From Enterococcus viikkiensis (GTDB lineage Bacteria; Bacillota; Bacilli; Lactobacillales; Enterococcaceae), in the NCBI RefSeq assembly GCF_005405345.1, contig NZ_BJDW01000011.1, forward strand, positions 33,188-97,187: a DNA stretch of 64,000 nucleotides. Reading direction: 5' to 3'. The notes below the pieces were generated by a model. It was not told the DNA's origin, did not search any database, and saw only the letters and a program-made list of their open reading frames with translations. Below are positions 43,146 to 52,157 of this stretch, in pieces (positions within the stretch are counted from its first letter, which is position 1; every line of letters begins with the position of its first letter). Position numbers and translations under genes: made by a program.

Positions 43146-44675
43146 ATGAGTATCTTAGATTTAAACGGCATCGCTCAGCAGTTCGGCGATAAAATTTTAT
43201 ATGAAGATTTAGAACTGCATTTAAATAAAGGGGAACATTTAGGGCTGATCGGACAAAATGGCGCTGGAAAAAGTACCTTAATCAAGATTATCACTGGTGA
43301 ACAATTACCGGATGAAGGAACAATCGCTTGGCAAAAAAATATCCATGTCGGCTATTTGGACCAATACGTTGAGGTGGATCCCACCCTTTCAATCCGCGAT
43401 TTTTTGAAGACCGCTTATGCGGCAGATTTTGAAAAAGAAACTCGGATCGGTGAGCTGTATATGGAATACGGTGAGTCGCTAGAAGATAAACTGCTTGAAA
43501 AAGCGGGACGGTTACAAACGGAATTAGATCAAGGAGATTTTTATCAAATTGATACCTTGATCGCTGAAATGAGCAGTGGTTTGGGACTGGATATTTTAGG
43601 AATGGATACACCTTTAGAAGATTTAAGCGGTGGACAACGTTCGAAATTGATCTTGGCGAAACTATTGCTGGAAAAACCTGATGTGTTGATTTTAGATGAA
43701 CCTACGAATCACTTAGATGATGAACACGTAGCGTGGTTGAGTCAATTTTTACAAGACTTTGTTGGAACCTTTGTCGTGATCTCTCATGACCGAGACTTCT
43801 TGAACCAGATCACCACCCATATCGCTGACATTGAATTTGGTAAGCTCACCAAATACACGGGAAACTTGACAAAAGCCTTGAAACAAAAGGAACAATTCCA
43901 GGAAACCTATATGAAGCAATATGCTTCCCAGAAGAAGCAAATCGAAAAAACGGAAGCCTATATTCGAAAATATAAAGCCGGTTCCCGTTCTACGATGGCG
44001 AAAAGTCGGCAAAAACAGCTGGATAAAGTGGAGCGTTTAACTCCGCCATCTACTAACGCCACCGCGCAATTTGATTTCCCTTATTCACCCATCGTAACGA
44101 CCTTAGCTTTAGAAACAACCAATTTAGAAATTGGCTACCAGCGACCCCTCTTACCACCGATCAATATCACTTTGCGTTATGGGGAGAAAGTTGCAATTCG
44201 TGGGTTTAACGGAATCGGGAAATCGACTTTATTGAAAACCTTGATTGGTGCCCTCCCACAGTTGGAAGGGGAATTTCATTTTCCTGCGAATACAAAAGTG
44301 AATTATTTCGAACAAGATCTTCAATGGGAAAATCCTTTCCAGACGCCTTTACAATATTTAAGCGATCATTTTCCTAAAGAAGGCGTCAAAGAATTGCGAA
44401 AGCACTTGGCTCGTGCTGGTCTGCCAAATCAGTTGGCTCAAGAACCCTTAAGCACCCTAAGCGGTGGTGAACAAACCAAAGTTAAGCTGTGTCAAATGAC
44501 GATGCAAAAAGGCAATTTGTTGATTTTGGATGAACCGACCAATCATATCGACCAAAGGACAAAGGACAGCTTACAAAAAAGCTTAGCCAATTTCGAGGGT
44601 ACCGTTATTGTCGTTTCCCACGAAGAAAGCTTTTATCAAGATTGGACCGATCGTGTCATTGAAATCAGTCAATAA
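43146..44675 (+). CDS. ABC-F family ATP-binding protein
   Basis: This 509-residue cytosolic protein has two ABC domains joined by a charged linker, and no TM segments. Each has Walker A (GQNGAGKST about 37-45; GFNGIGKST about 352-360), the LSGGQ-type signature (DLSGGQRSKLILAKLLL; LSGGEQTKVKL) and Walker B with DEPTNHLD or DEPTNHID. ABC-F proteins act on the ribosome as translation factors or antibiotic protection factors. The linker here (about 235-315) is moderate in length. Since ribosome-protection subtypes cannot be assigned by eye, I claim no resistance. It is a single gene with AGTAGGAG. Confidence 0.92.
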   Translation: MSILDLNGIAQQFGDKILYEDLELHLNKGEHLGLIGQNGAGKSTLIKIITGEQLPDEGTIAWQKNIHVGYLDQYVEVDPTLSIRDFLKTAYAADFEKETRIGELYMEYGESLEDKLLEKAGRLQTELDQGDFYQIDTLIAEMSSGLGLDILGMDTPLEDLSGGQRSKLILAKLLLEKPDVLILDEPTNHLDDEHVAWLSQFLQDFVGTFVVISHDRDFLNQITTHIADIEFGKLTKYTGNLTKALKQKEQFQETYMKQYASQKKQIEKTEAYIRKYKAGSRSTMAKSRQKQLDKVERLTPPSTNATAQFDFPYSPIVTTLALETTNLEIGYQRPLLPPINITLRYGEKVAIRGFNGIGKSTLLKTLIGALPQLEGEFHFPANTKVNYFEQDLQWENPFQTPLQYLSDHFPKEGVKELRKHLARAGLPNQLAQEPLSTLSGGEQTKVKLCQMTMQKGNLLILDEPTNHIDQRTKDSLQKSLANFEGTVIVVSHEESFYQDWTDRVIEISQ

Positions 44676-44761
44676 GAAAGGTTTTCGCAAAGCCGGGCAT
44701 GGATGTCCCTGCTGGAAAGCGATTGATTCATTTTAAAATTTTATCCTTTCTTTATAGAGTT

Positions 44762-44809
44762 AAAAAAGTTTGCGCTACGTCTTTTCAGACGTACGGGCAA
44801 ACTTTTTTT
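44762..44809. terminator. Bidirectional terminator
   Basis: AAGTTTGC with ACGTCT (44766-44773, 44777-44782) pairs with AGACGT and GCAAACTT (44787-44792, 44797-44804). A6 and T7 flanks serve both convergent genes. Confidence 0.85.
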
Positions 44810-45249
44810 CATTTCCATTGAATTTTCCGAATCTCTTCTGTTGTTAATCCAAAAACGGCGCAATGTTGAACCACTCGTTTGGCTAAATCAGGAACCGTTA
44901 CTCCTTCTCTAACCAAAATATCAACTCCTGCCGGCGTGACTAGTGACGGCGCAAAGCGAATCACTAAGACATCGCCTTTGATTGTCACGACCTCCCAGCG
45001 ACTTTTCAAAATTTTCAACAGTCCGTTTCCCCGCCAAAGAAACGCTTTCTTTATTTGGTAATCCACGCCTTTGATTTGTTTTGTCTTACCTTTTTTCTCA
45101 TACTCGACTAAGTCCAAAAGTTTCAATGGTTCTTTTTCTAATACACGATACGTAATCCTAGGCGTATTTCTCTTGTTAGACAGCCACATCGGAAACGTAG
45201 TCCCTTTGATGAACCAAGTGCCCGGTAACTGTTTTCTGAATTGATCCAT
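44809..45249 (-). CDS. Lipocalin-like hypothetical protein
   Basis: This 146-residue soluble protein has alternating beta strands with LPGTWFIKGTTFPMWLSNKR (about 8-27) at the start, typical of lipocalin-like or calycin small proteins, and ends with a helix (TTEEIRKIQWK). I do not recognise a named family. The start is ATG 45249, after AGGTGGAG; the open frame continues upstream without a site. It ends at a bidirectional terminator. Its role is unknown. Confidence 0.65.
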   Translation of the reverse strand: MDQFRKQLPGTWFIKGTTFPMWLSNKRNTPRITYRVLEKEPLKLLDLVEYEKKGKTKQIKGVDYQIKKAFLWRGNGLLKILKSRWEVVTIKGDVLVIRFAPSLVTPAGVDILVREGVTVPDLAKRVVQHCAVFGLTTEEIRKIQWK

Positions 45250-45347
45250 AGCTTCTCCACCTTTTTCTTTTACTTTAAAGAAATTTATGTTCAAATAAAA
45301 GAAATATGCTCTTTTATTTTGAGCAAAACGCCACATTTACAAAAAAG

Positions 45348-45363
45348 TTTAGGCGCGCCGAAT
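45348..45363. promoter_or_regulatory. Candidate MntR/DtxR-type operator
   Basis: TTTAGGCGCGCCGAAT is an imperfect palindrome around GGCGCGCC, with the AGG-C/G-CC(G/T)AA layout of DtxR-family manganese repressor sites. It lies upstream of mntH, where MntR or EfaR normally bind. Confidence 0.45.
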
Positions 45364-45437
45364 ATTTTTCTTTTATTTTCCTAGATTTGGGTGTATGATT
45401 GCTTCGTAGAAAAGTTTAATAGAAAGGTGGGAATCTC

Positions 45438-47015
45438 TTGAGCAAAGAAAAAAATCCCATTTTGAAACATACAAACGGACTGTCCCTTGAAGAAGTCAAT
45501 GGTACTGTCGAAGTACCAAAAGGAAAAAGTTTTTGGCGCACACTGCTGGCCTACTCAGGTCCTGGTGCTTTAGTTGCCGTTGGTTACATGGATCCAGGAA
45601 ATTGGTCCACTTCCATCACTGGTGGACAAAATTTTCAATACTTATTGATGTCTGTTATCTTACTTTCCAGTTTAGTGGCGATGCTCTTGCAATATATGGC
45701 CGCAAAATTAGGAATCGTCACCCAGATGGACTTAGCCCAAGCGATTCGGGCTCGGACGAGTAAAGCGCTTGGTATCGTCCTTTGGATCTTAACCGAGTTG
45801 GCTATCATGGCCACCGATATCGCAGAAGTTATCGGTGCGGCGATCGCCTTGTACCTCCTCTTTAATATCCCTTTAGTGATCGCAGTGTTCATCACGGTCT
45901 TTGATGTTTTAGTCTTATTGTTACTGACAAAAATTGGTTTTCGAAAAATTGAAGCTATCGTCGTCTGCTTGATTTTTGTTATTTTGTTCGTGTTTGTCTA
46001 TCAAGTCGCTTTATCGGATCCAAACTGGGGTGAAATGATCAAAGGCTTCGTCCCAACACACGAAACGTTTGCGAAATCCCCTGCTATTGGTGGGCAAACA
46101 CCTTTAACTGGTGCGCTTGGAATCATTGGTGCAACGGTGATGCCCCACAATTTATATCTTCACTCGGCAGTCTCACAAACGCGTAAGATCAATCATGCTG
46201 ATGAAGAAGAAGTCGCAAGCGCCGTTCGTTTTACAACATGGGATTCTAATATCCAATTGTCAATGGCGTTTATAGTCAACGCGTTGCTTTTGATCATGGG
46301 TGTGGCGGTCTTTAAAACGGGAACCGTCAAAGACCCTTCTTTCTTCGGCTTATATGAAGCCTTATCAAATCCAGCGACTATGAGCAACAGCCTTTTAATG
46401 GGCGTTGCCAAGACCGGCTTGTTATCCACCCTTTTCGCCGTCGCATTGTTGGCCTCAGGTCAAAACTCAACGATCACCGGAACCTTAACTGGACAAGTCA
46501 TTATGGAAGGCTTCATTCATATGCGAATGCCAATTTGGTTGCGGCGCTTAGTCACTCGTTTGATTTCGGTTGTCCCTGTTATGATTTGTGTCCTGCTCTT
46601 TAGTGGAAAAGGCGTCATCGAGGAACACGAGGCGTTGAATAATTTGATGAATAACTCGCAAGTCTTTTTAGCCTTTGCTTTACCATTTTCGATGTTACCC
46701 TTGTTGATGATGACCAACAGTACCGCAGAAATGGGGGCTCGTTTCAAAAATAAAAAAATTATACAATTACTGGGCTGGATCGCTGTAATCGGGTTGACCT
46801 ATTTGAATCTCATTGGTTTGCCAAGTCAAATCGAAGGCTTTTTCGGTGATAATCCTAGCGCCATGGAAATTATGACTGCTGATACAATCGCTTATCTCTT
46901 AATCGCCGCTGTCTTAGCACTCTTAGCTTGGACGATCGTTGAACTCCATCGTGGCAATAAGCGAGTTGCTGCGGCGAACGCAGAACTAGTAGAGGAAGAA
47001 TTTTCCGAAAACTAA
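45438..47015 (+). CDS. mntH: Nramp-family manganese transporter
   Basis: This 525-residue proton-coupled divalent-metal importer, probably for Mn2+, has about eleven hydrophobic segments. The metal-binding DPGN (in [16 protein letters not shown], about 49-64) and MPHNLYLHS (about 237-245) motifs are both present. It starts with TTG 45438, after AAAGGTGGGAA. A DtxR-like palindrome 75 bp upstream suggests repression by manganese. Enterococci often have several Nramp genes; this one has an acidic C-terminus (VEEEFSEN). It is a single gene ending in a strong terminator. Confidence 0.93.
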   Translation: MSKEKNPILKHTNGLSLEEVNGTVEVPKGKSFWRTLLAYSGPGALVAVGYMDPGNWSTSITGGQNFQYLLMSVILLSSLVAMLLQYMAAKLGIVTQMDLAQAIRARTSKALGIVLWILTELAIMATDIAEVIGAAIALYLLFNIPLVIAVFITVFDVLVLLLLTKIGFRKIEAIVVCLIFVILFVFVYQVALSDPNWGEMIKGFVPTHETFAKSPAIGGQTPLTGALGIIGATVMPHNLYLHSAVSQTRKINHADEEEVASAVRFTTWDSNIQLSMAFIVNALLLIMGVAVFKTGTVKDPSFFGLYEALSNPATMSNSLLMGVAKTGLLSTLFAVALLASGQNSTITGTLTGQVIMEGFIHMRMPIWLRRLVTRLISVVPVMICVLLFSGKGVIEEHEALNNLMNNSQVFLAFALPFSMLPLLMMTNSTAEMGARFKNKKIIQLLGWIAVIGLTYLNLIGLPSQIEGFFGDNPSAMEIMTADTIAYLLIAAVLALLAWTIVELHRGNKRVAAANAELVEEEFSEN

Positions 47016-47032
47016 CTCGTAGAAAGACATCT

Positions 47033-47086
47033 AAACCGATGCACTCCTCTTTTCTACTGTGGAAAGAGAAGCGCATCGGTTTTTAA
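47033..47086 (+). terminator. Terminator after mntH
   Basis: AAACCGATGC (47033-47042) pairs with GCATCGGTTT (47073-47082), with inner CTCTTTTC/GAAAGAG pairing, then T-rich sequence. Confidence 0.85.
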
Positions 47087-47406
47087 TCTAGATATACCCG
47101 TTGATATTCGCTTTTTTTGCTTAGGAAAACAATTGGTGATCGTTCAGCCGATACGTTTCTTAAGCTTTAATAAAATGGGGACCGCCTGGTATCAACGGCT
47201 CGTTTCCTATCTCTTCCGTGAATAAAACAAAATTTACAGCCTTTATTCACTCATTGATAGCCTTACCACGGATCCCAAAATACTATTTTCTCGCCTGCTT
47301 TTCCTTTTCATCTTAACAAACTCTCTCATTCGATCACGAAGCTTTTCTTTAGGAGAGCATAATTTCCATAAAAATGCTAAAATTAAGGGAAGTCTTTTTT
47401 TATCGA
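47087..47406. other. Gap with possible gene scraps
   Basis: About 320 bp. A short stretch on the plus strand reads FNKMGTAWYQRLVSYLFRE before TAA near 47225, in coding-like codons but without a start. It may be the end of a lost gene. Nothing else is recognised. Confidence 0.3.
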
Positions 47407-47420
47407 AAGGAGTGATTTTT

Positions 47421-47690
47421 TTGGAAGAATACCGTGGTCTATTAGAAAAAACCATTCTATTACAAGAAAAACCAATTATGATGTCTTTACTCATCATGAG
47501 TGACGGCGAAAATAAAACCGAAGTGTTGATTAAAGACCGCTATCTCTCAAGTTACGTTTTCCGGTTGCCGGATAATAAATATATGATCCATATCGCTGGC
47601 CGCCGTAATAAGCGCAATCAGCTAGTGGCGAAGCATTTTGAAATTATGAATCCTGATGAATACATCAAGATCATTGGGGCTCCTGAATAA
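47421..47690 (+). CDS. Hypothetical protein, 89 residues
   Basis: The start is TTG 47421 (LEEYRGLLEKTILLQEKP), because AAAGGAGTG lies 8 bases upstream. It is a soluble protein with a beta-rich middle (SSYVFRLPDNKYMIHIAGRRNKRNQ cut short here) and an acidic end (NPDEYIKIIGAPE). I do not recognise the family. It lies 33 bp before the secreted nuclease gene, so they may be co-transcribed. Confidence 0.65.
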   Translation: MEEYRGLLEKTILLQEKPIMMSLLIMSDGENKTEVLIKDRYLSSYVFRLPDNKYMIHIAGRRNKRNQLVAKHFEIMNPDEYIKIIGAPE

Positions 47691-47723
47691 CACCTCAAAA
47701 AGAGTTAGAATAGAGGAACGCAT

Positions 47724-48629
47724 TTGACTAAAAAAACTAAACTAGTTGCGGTGATCTTGCTTGCCGCAGCTAGTTTCGCTGTCTACAGCATGAAACAAGC
47801 ACCAGACACTCCAGAAAAGCCCACTCCTACTGTTCAAGTAACCGTAAAGGATCAAAGAGAGTTGGCGGCACTAAACTACTCCGGCACGCAAACGATTGAG
47901 CTCAATCAAAACAAGCCCACCTTTACTAAAGACGAACTTACGCTAACCAATGGACCCTGGGAAAGATATGGCGATTTGGATCATTTGAATCGAGCCACCT
48001 CCGCTGAAGCTCTGCTAAATAAAAAGCTGATGCCGACAGAAAAACGTGGAGAGATCGCCAGCGTTACGCCCACTGGTTGGCACAATAAAAAAATCAATGG
48101 CCAATATCTCTACAATCGTTCTCATTTGATTGGTTATCAATTGACGGGGCAAAATGCGAATTGGAAAAATTTGATCACTGGCACACGACAACTCAACAGC
48201 CCAGAAATGCTGCGCTTTGAGATGGATATTCGTTATTACCTAGAGAAAAGCCCCAAGAACTATGTCCGCTATTCTGTCACACCAATTTTCCGTAACGAAG
48301 AGCTACTAGCGCGAGGCGTCCATATGATGGCTCAGTCAATCGATAGTGAGGCGGTCCAATTTAATGTCTATATTTTCAACGTACAAAAAGGCGTCAACTT
48401 GAATTACGCAGACGGAACAAGTACAGTGTCTACTACGGTCAACAGTTCCAGTTCAGAGAATCCAGCCAAACAATACGTAGATGAAAACGGCAAAGGCTTA
48501 ATCAAAGGGTCAAACAGCGGCGTCTATCACCTACCTGGCAGTAAATATTATGACAACACAACGAATCCGAAAGCTTGGTTCAAAACCATCGAAGAAGCAA
48601 AAAAAGCTGGCTATCGACCAGCAAAATAA
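47724..48629 (+). CDS. Secreted DNA/RNA non-specific endonuclease (EndA-like)
   Basis: This 301-residue nuclease has an N-terminal hydrophobic anchor (about 7-22), a beta-beta-alpha-metal nuclease domain with the catalytic motif in YNRSHLIGYQLTGQNAN (about 133-149; the family reads DRGH or NRSH), NLITGTRQLN and a C-terminal GSNSGVYHLPGSKYYD module (about 260-275) with WFKTIEEAKKAGYRPAK. The TTG start 47724 follows TAGAGGAA. Similar proteins are DNA-entry or virulence DNases. It is followed by its own terminator. Confidence 0.88.
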   Translation: MTKKTKLVAVILLAAASFAVYSMKQAPDTPEKPTPTVQVTVKDQRELAALNYSGTQTIELNQNKPTFTKDELTLTNGPWERYGDLDHLNRATSAEALLNKKLMPTEKRGEIASVTPTGWHNKKINGQYLYNRSHLIGYQLTGQNANWKNLITGTRQLNSPEMLRFEMDIRYYLEKSPKNYVRYSVTPIFRNEELLARGVHMMAQSIDSEAVQFNVYIFNVQKGVNLNYADGTSTVSTTVNSSSSENPAKQYVDENGKGLIKGSNSGVYHLPGSKYYDNTTNPKAWFKTIEEAKKAGYRPAK

Positions 48630-48635
48630 TGAAGG

Positions 48636-48667
48636 AACTGCCCTATTCATTAGGGTAGTTTTTTTAT
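48636..48667 (+). terminator. Terminator after nuclease gene
   Basis: AACTGCCCTA (48636-48645) pairs with TAGGGTAGTT (48651-48660; one G-U pair), followed by T7. Confidence 0.85.
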
Positions 48668-48804
48668 TTTTTCTGTCCCACCTAGTTAAAATAACTTCCA
48701 AGTGACATTTTTGTTAGGTCTAGATAGGTCTTTCGGCTGATTTTATCCGTTATTAAAATTGATAGTCTGTATATAGAAAGTTTGAAAGGAAAGGTAATTT
48801 GACT

Positions 48805-49179
48805 ATGATAAAAAAACTAATCGGACTATTTGCAGGAGTATTCATTTTATTATTCGGAGCATCCATTTACTCGAAGAATTCTTCTAGCGAAGTCGCAGCA
48901 CTCTTAGATCAACTTAATCCCCTCGTTCCAAAAAGTGAGCTTTACGTGAAAACAACGACACCTCAGTCTGTCAATGGCTACGGTACCGCGAGCTACGAAC
49001 AATTAGCCGCTGATAAAAACGGCAACACCCGCACGATCCAATTCAACGGACTCTCAGAATTGAAAACCGATCGCTACTTAAAATTATCCAACAAAGGCGC
49101 TCATATCGAAACCTATGAAGAAGTCCATCGTGAGCAAGTACCGGAACAGGCATTGAAAGAAATTGATGCAAAGAGATAA
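48805..49179 (+). CDS. YxeA family (DUF1093) secreted protein
   Basis: This 124-residue protein has an N-terminal signal or anchor helix (about 1-22, MIKKLIGLFAGVFILLFGAS) and a small beta-rich domain with YVKTTTPQSVNGYGTASYEQLA and LKTDRYLKL, the YxeA pattern of an OB-like fold. The function is unknown; many Firmicutes carry several. A TTG at 48799 is an alternative start six bases earlier. The terminator lies 31 bp after the stop. Confidence 0.85.
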   Translation: MIKKLIGLFAGVFILLFGASIYSKNSSSEVAALLDQLNPLVPKSELYVKTTTPQSVNGYGTASYEQLAADKNGNTRTIQFNGLSELKTDRYLKLSNKGAHIETYEEVHREQVPEQALKEIDAKR

Positions 49180-49210
49180 AAAAATCAGTGGACTAAATAA
49201 ATCGCTACCC

Positions 49211-49242
49211 AAAAAGAGAATCGCGAGCGATTCTCTTTTTTT
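49211..49242 (+). terminator. Terminator after YxeA gene
   Basis: AAAAAGAGAATCGC (49211-49224) pairs with GCGATTCTCTTTTT (49227-49240) around a tight loop. Confidence 0.85.
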
Positions 49243-49273
49243 ATAAATAGGGCGCAAGTCTGATAGACATCCC

Positions 49274-49294
49274 ATACTATGTAATGTATAGTAT
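49274..49294. promoter_or_regulatory. PadR-type operator
   Basis: ATACTAT (49274-49280) and ATAGTAT (49288-49294) are perfect inverted repeats with a 7-base spacer, about 22 bp before the PadR start codon. The PadR family autoregulates through such sites. The TATAGT in it may be the -10. Confidence 0.6.
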
Positions 49295-49316
49295 AAGGCA
49301 TAGAGAGGTGTTGTTC

Positions 49317-49631
49317 ATGGATAGCCAATTGAAAAAGGGCTTGATTGAGTATTGCATCTTGGCGTCACTAGTCGAGCATGATTCCTATGGCTATCAAATC
49401 GTCAAGGATATCCATTCCCATATCGAGATTACTGAATCGACCCTCTATCCGATTTTAAAACGGTTAGAGACAAATAAACAGGTGACTACGTATTCAAAGA
49501 TTCATAACGGACGTTTGCGAAAGTATTACCACCTAACGGACCTGGGGATCGCCAGTATTCAAAAATTTTTACAGGAATGGCAGGATGTTGAAGCAATACA
49601 TCAATTTATCAGAAGGAGTATTGAAGTATGA
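49317..49631 (+). CDS. PadR family transcriptional regulator
   Basis: This 104-residue winged-helix repressor has MDSQLKKGLIEYCILASLVEHDSYGYQIVKDI (1-32) and the recognition and wing region TESTLYPILKRLETNKQVTTYSK (about 40-62), then YYHLTDLG, all diagnostic of PadR-like proteins. ATG 49317 follows AGAGAGGTG; an in-frame ATG at 49284 lies within the operator. Its stop overlaps the DUF1700 start (ATGA). Such PadR-DUF1700 pairs sense membrane or cell-wall stress and are autoregulated. Confidence 0.93.
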   Translation: MDSQLKKGLIEYCILASLVEHDSYGYQIVKDIHSHIEITESTLYPILKRLETNKQVTTYSKIHNGRLRKYYHLTDLGIASIQKFLQEWQDVEAIHQFIRRSIEV

Positions 49632-50212
49632 ATCGAGTAGAATTTATCAAAGAATTAAGCAATTATTTAGCCTATGAGGTTCGCCCCAGCGAAGTCCATC
49701 GCCTGATCGAATACTACGATGAAATGATTTTAGACTTGATGGAAGATGGCTATTCCGAAAAACAAGCGGTCGCTAAATTAGGTGATCCCCAGCAGCTTGC
49801 TTATGAAGCGGCAGGTATTCCTACAGAGGTTCGCGTCCCCCGCAAATTGAATTGGCTATGGATTACGTTATTGATCATCGGCTTTCCACTTTGGGGTAGC
49901 TTGGCGTTAGCAGGGTTTCTGATTTTATTCAGCATCGATCTTTTGATCTGGTGTATTCCTTTTACGGGCACCTGTTTGGCAGCCGGTACGATCATTGGCG
50001 GTGTGGCCGCTGCGTTGACCAGTCCTTTCGTCCTTTTTGATTCTATTTTCATGGGCATTACTCAACTCGGTGTCGGCATGTTGCTGTTTGGCGGCGGACT
50101 TTTATGTATGTGGCTGACTTATAAATTCAGCGCGGTCTTCATCAATATGCATCAAAATTTGATGCGGTTGATCCGGCGAAATATTTTCCAAAGAAAGGTC
50201 GTACAAGTATGA
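49628..50212 (+). CDS. DUF1700 (HAAS-type) membrane protein
   Basis: This 194-residue protein starts with the HAAS helix-rich domain (MNRVEFIKELSNYLAY, then YYDEMILDLMEDGYSEKQAVAKLGDPQQLAYE, about 1-60) that is a typical partner of PadR regulators, and ends with three to four TM segments (about 75-165). The HAAS domain probably contacts PadR or signals membrane state. It overlaps padR by 4 bases and its stop overlaps the next small gene by 4 bases. Confidence 0.9.
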   Translation: MNRVEFIKELSNYLAYEVRPSEVHRLIEYYDEMILDLMEDGYSEKQAVAKLGDPQQLAYEAAGIPTEVRVPRKLNWLWITLLIIGFPLWGSLALAGFLILFSIDLLIWCIPFTGTCLAAGTIIGGVAAALTSPFVLFDSIFMGITQLGVGMLLFGGGLLCMWLTYKFSAVFINMHQNLMRLIRRNIFQRKVVQV

Positions 50213-50370
50213 AAAGTAAATTATTATTGCCAAAAGTCGCTACCTATTTAATTAGCGGTGGGCTTTTATTGATCCTTTTAGGCTATGCACTATCAGGCTT
50301 TTCTCCTGATCGCTATACGGACTATGATGCCCATCACTGGTATAACGTCATCAATATTTATAGCGAATAA
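50209..50370 (+). CDS. Small membrane protein, 53 residues, end of PadR operon
   Basis: The ATG at 50209 overlaps the DUF1700 stop (ATGA), so coupling decides the start. The protein starts MKSKLLLPKVATYLISGG and has one TM helix (about 10-32), followed by a Tyr/Asp-rich outer part (FSPDRYTDYDAHHWYN). I do not recognise it. The terminator lies directly after it. A small protein with one TM could be the export substrate or regulator of the PadR operon. Confidence 0.7.
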   Translation: MKSKLLLPKVATYLISGGLLLILLGYALSGFSPDRYTDYDAHHWYNVINIYSE

Positions 50371-50372
50371 AT

Positions 50373-50408
50373 ACATCCGAGTCCTGTTTGGGATTCGGAT
50401 GTGTTTTT
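50373..50408 (+). terminator. Terminator after PadR operon
   Basis: ACATCCGA with TCC (50373-50380, then 50382-50384) pairs with GGA and TCGGATGT (50391-50393 and 50395-50402), followed by T5. Confidence 0.85.
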
Positions 50409-50559
50409 GTTCTTCGCATTAAAGAGTTCGTATTTTTCTATGGATTTTTAAAATACGTTATCAAAGACCTTCCACCGCCCCTTTATACCACCGCGTTCTC
50501 TCCACTCTTTTTTTGTGATACAATAAAAAACAACTTTTAGCGTAAGGAGCTGACGAATA

Positions 50560-51093
50560 ATGAACAAGCTTACACTGGTTTTACCTACTAAAGAACACGA
50601 AAAGCAGCTTTTGGATTATGTGCAGGAACATCGTGAAATTGGTGAAGAACATCTGCACGGCGCTTCGTTACTTGAGGAAAGCCCCAATTATGATGATTGG
50701 CTAGAACGTATAGCAGCCGCGTCCGATCCGACGATCATCAACCCTGACTGGGTGACCGCAACGACCTTCCTAGCGGTTCGAACAGAAGATCAAAAAATCG
50801 TCGGTATCATTAATATTCGTCATTTTCTAAATGATTTTCTACGAAATTATGGCGGCCATATCGGTTATGGGGTTCGACCAAGTGAACGGCAAAAGGGCTA
50901 CGCCGGCGAAATGCTTCGCCGAGGGTTGCTTTTTTGCAACTCCATCGGCTTAGAAAAAGTCATGATTACTTGTACTAAAAACAACATCGCCTCCCGAAAA
51001 ACGATCCTCAGCGCTGGCGGTGTGTTAGAACGGGAATTTCTTCATACAGATGGCGAATGGGTTCAAGTCTACTGGATCGAGCTTGGTGAATAA
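50560..51093 (+). CDS. GNAT family acetyltransferase
   Basis: This 177-residue protein shows the acetyl-CoA binding motif in GYGVRPSERQKGYAGEMLRRGL (about 107-128, R/Q-x-x-G-x-A) preceded by IVGIINIRHFLN. The early LLEESPNYDDWLERIAAASD stretch is common in stand-alone Firmicute GNATs of the RimJ-like branch. AAGGAG is well placed before the ATG. The acceptor substrate is unknown. TACAAT (about 50519) may be its -10. Confidence 0.88.
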   Translation: MNKLTLVLPTKEHEKQLLDYVQEHREIGEEHLHGASLLEESPNYDDWLERIAAASDPTIINPDWVTATTFLAVRTEDQKIVGIINIRHFLNDFLRNYGGHIGYGVRPSERQKGYAGEMLRRGLLFCNSIGLEKVMITCTKNNIASRKTILSAGGVLEREFLHTDGEWVQVYWIELGE

Positions 51094-51167
51094 TGCTCAT
51101 AGCATAGCGTCCAACTGGCTAGGATGCTAAAATAAAGCGAGGTACCATCAGAAAGGATGCGGGGACG

Positions 51168-51800
51168 ATGACGGACGGACTTAAAAATCACGATTATGCT
51201 TTTCGTAAGCTACAAAATGCCAATTTTCATCATCTGACGTTTAAGCAAGTTGCTTTTTCCAATGCGGATTTGACTGGTGCCGACCTAAGCAATTGTTTGT
51301 GTATTGACTGTGATTTTTCAGAAGCAATTTTAAAAAATGCCGATCTACAAGGAACCAATTTTCAACACTGCAATTTGCGAGGTGCAGACATTTCCGGCGC
51401 GAATCTTTTTTCCGCCATGCTTGAAACCGCCGATTTAACTGATGTCCGCTATGATGAGCAGACGCAGTATTTTGCGATGCATTGCCCTGAAGAAGGAGCC
51501 TTCATTGCTTACAAGGAGTGCTTGAATTATCGGATCGTTCAGCTTCTAGTTCCGGTCGATGCCCGCCGTTCATCAGCTACTAACACCACCTGTCGTTGCG
51601 ACAAAGCTAAGGTGTTATCGATCAAGGATAAATTTACAAAGACTTCTTACAACGAGGCAATTTCCTATGTCGATGCTAACTTTATTTATCGGACAGGCGA
51701 ATGGGGCTTAGCTGAAAATTATAACCCCAATCGTTGGGTCGATTCCACCGGCGGTATCCACTTTTGGATGACTTGGAAGGAAGCCTGTGGATATATGTAG
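51168..51800 (+). CDS. Pentapeptide-repeat protein with C-terminal DUF5758-like domain
   Basis: This 210-residue cytosolic protein has A(D/N)LxX pentapeptide repeats from about residue 18 to 92 (NADLTGADLSN, LKNADLQGTNF, LRGADISGANL, ETADLTD) that fold into a right-handed beta-helix of only about four turns. The rest (about 100-210) has KECLNYRIVQLLVPVDARRSSATN with CRCDKAKVLSI, like DUF5758. Short repeat helices of this kind rarely act as DNA mimics for gyrase, so resistance is not implied. AAAGGATGCGGGG precedes the ATG. It stands alone. Confidence 0.88.
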   Translation: MTDGLKNHDYAFRKLQNANFHHLTFKQVAFSNADLTGADLSNCLCIDCDFSEAILKNADLQGTNFQHCNLRGADISGANLFSAMLETADLTDVRYDEQTQYFAMHCPEEGAFIAYKECLNYRIVQLLVPVDARRSSATNTTCRCDKAKVLSIKDKFTKTSYNEAISYVDANFIYRTGEWGLAENYNPNRWVDSTGGIHFWMTWKEACGYM

Positions 51801-52157
51801 AAAAAATCTCCGGCATCTATGATTGGTTAGAACGGTACATAATGAAGTCGACAATATACTTCATTGACAGTTTTTGGTTTGGTAAAAAATGCTTCCGCTT
51901 GCCATTACCACGCCATTCGATATGTTTTTAGTCCTGAGCCAAAGAACATAGATGTTTGGGTGCTCATTTTGAACGATTCTCAGTGACTTGAAAGATCAGG
52001 TTTAGCCACAACTGAAAACTTTAATAAGAAACAAAATCCAAAACGCAGGCAGTTTTTGAGCAATCGTGAGATATGCACACTGGTTGTTTCAACAAAAAAC
52101 TCAGCGTACAATGCGCGTATTCTATGATCCAGTAACGAGCCATAACAAAGTAAAAAA
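51801..52157. other. Non-coding or decayed region
   Basis: About 350 bp. One plus-strand stretch reads KTQRTMRVFYDPVTSHNKVKK before TGA at 52158-52160, in another frame from the small frame that follows. This looks like the decayed end of a gene. Confidence 0.35.

Noticed and set aside
43146..44675. ABC-F antibiotic resistance gene
   Set aside because: ABC-F housekeeping and resistance types cannot be told apart by eye; no close motif to Lsa, Msr or Vga was recognised.
47243..47497. Minus-strand 84-codon open frame
   Set aside because: It overlaps the start of the 89-residue gene on the other strand, which has a good ribosome site, and shows no coding pattern.
51168..51800. Qnr-like quinolone protection protein
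   Set aside because: The pentapeptide helix is too short and is followed by an unrelated domain.
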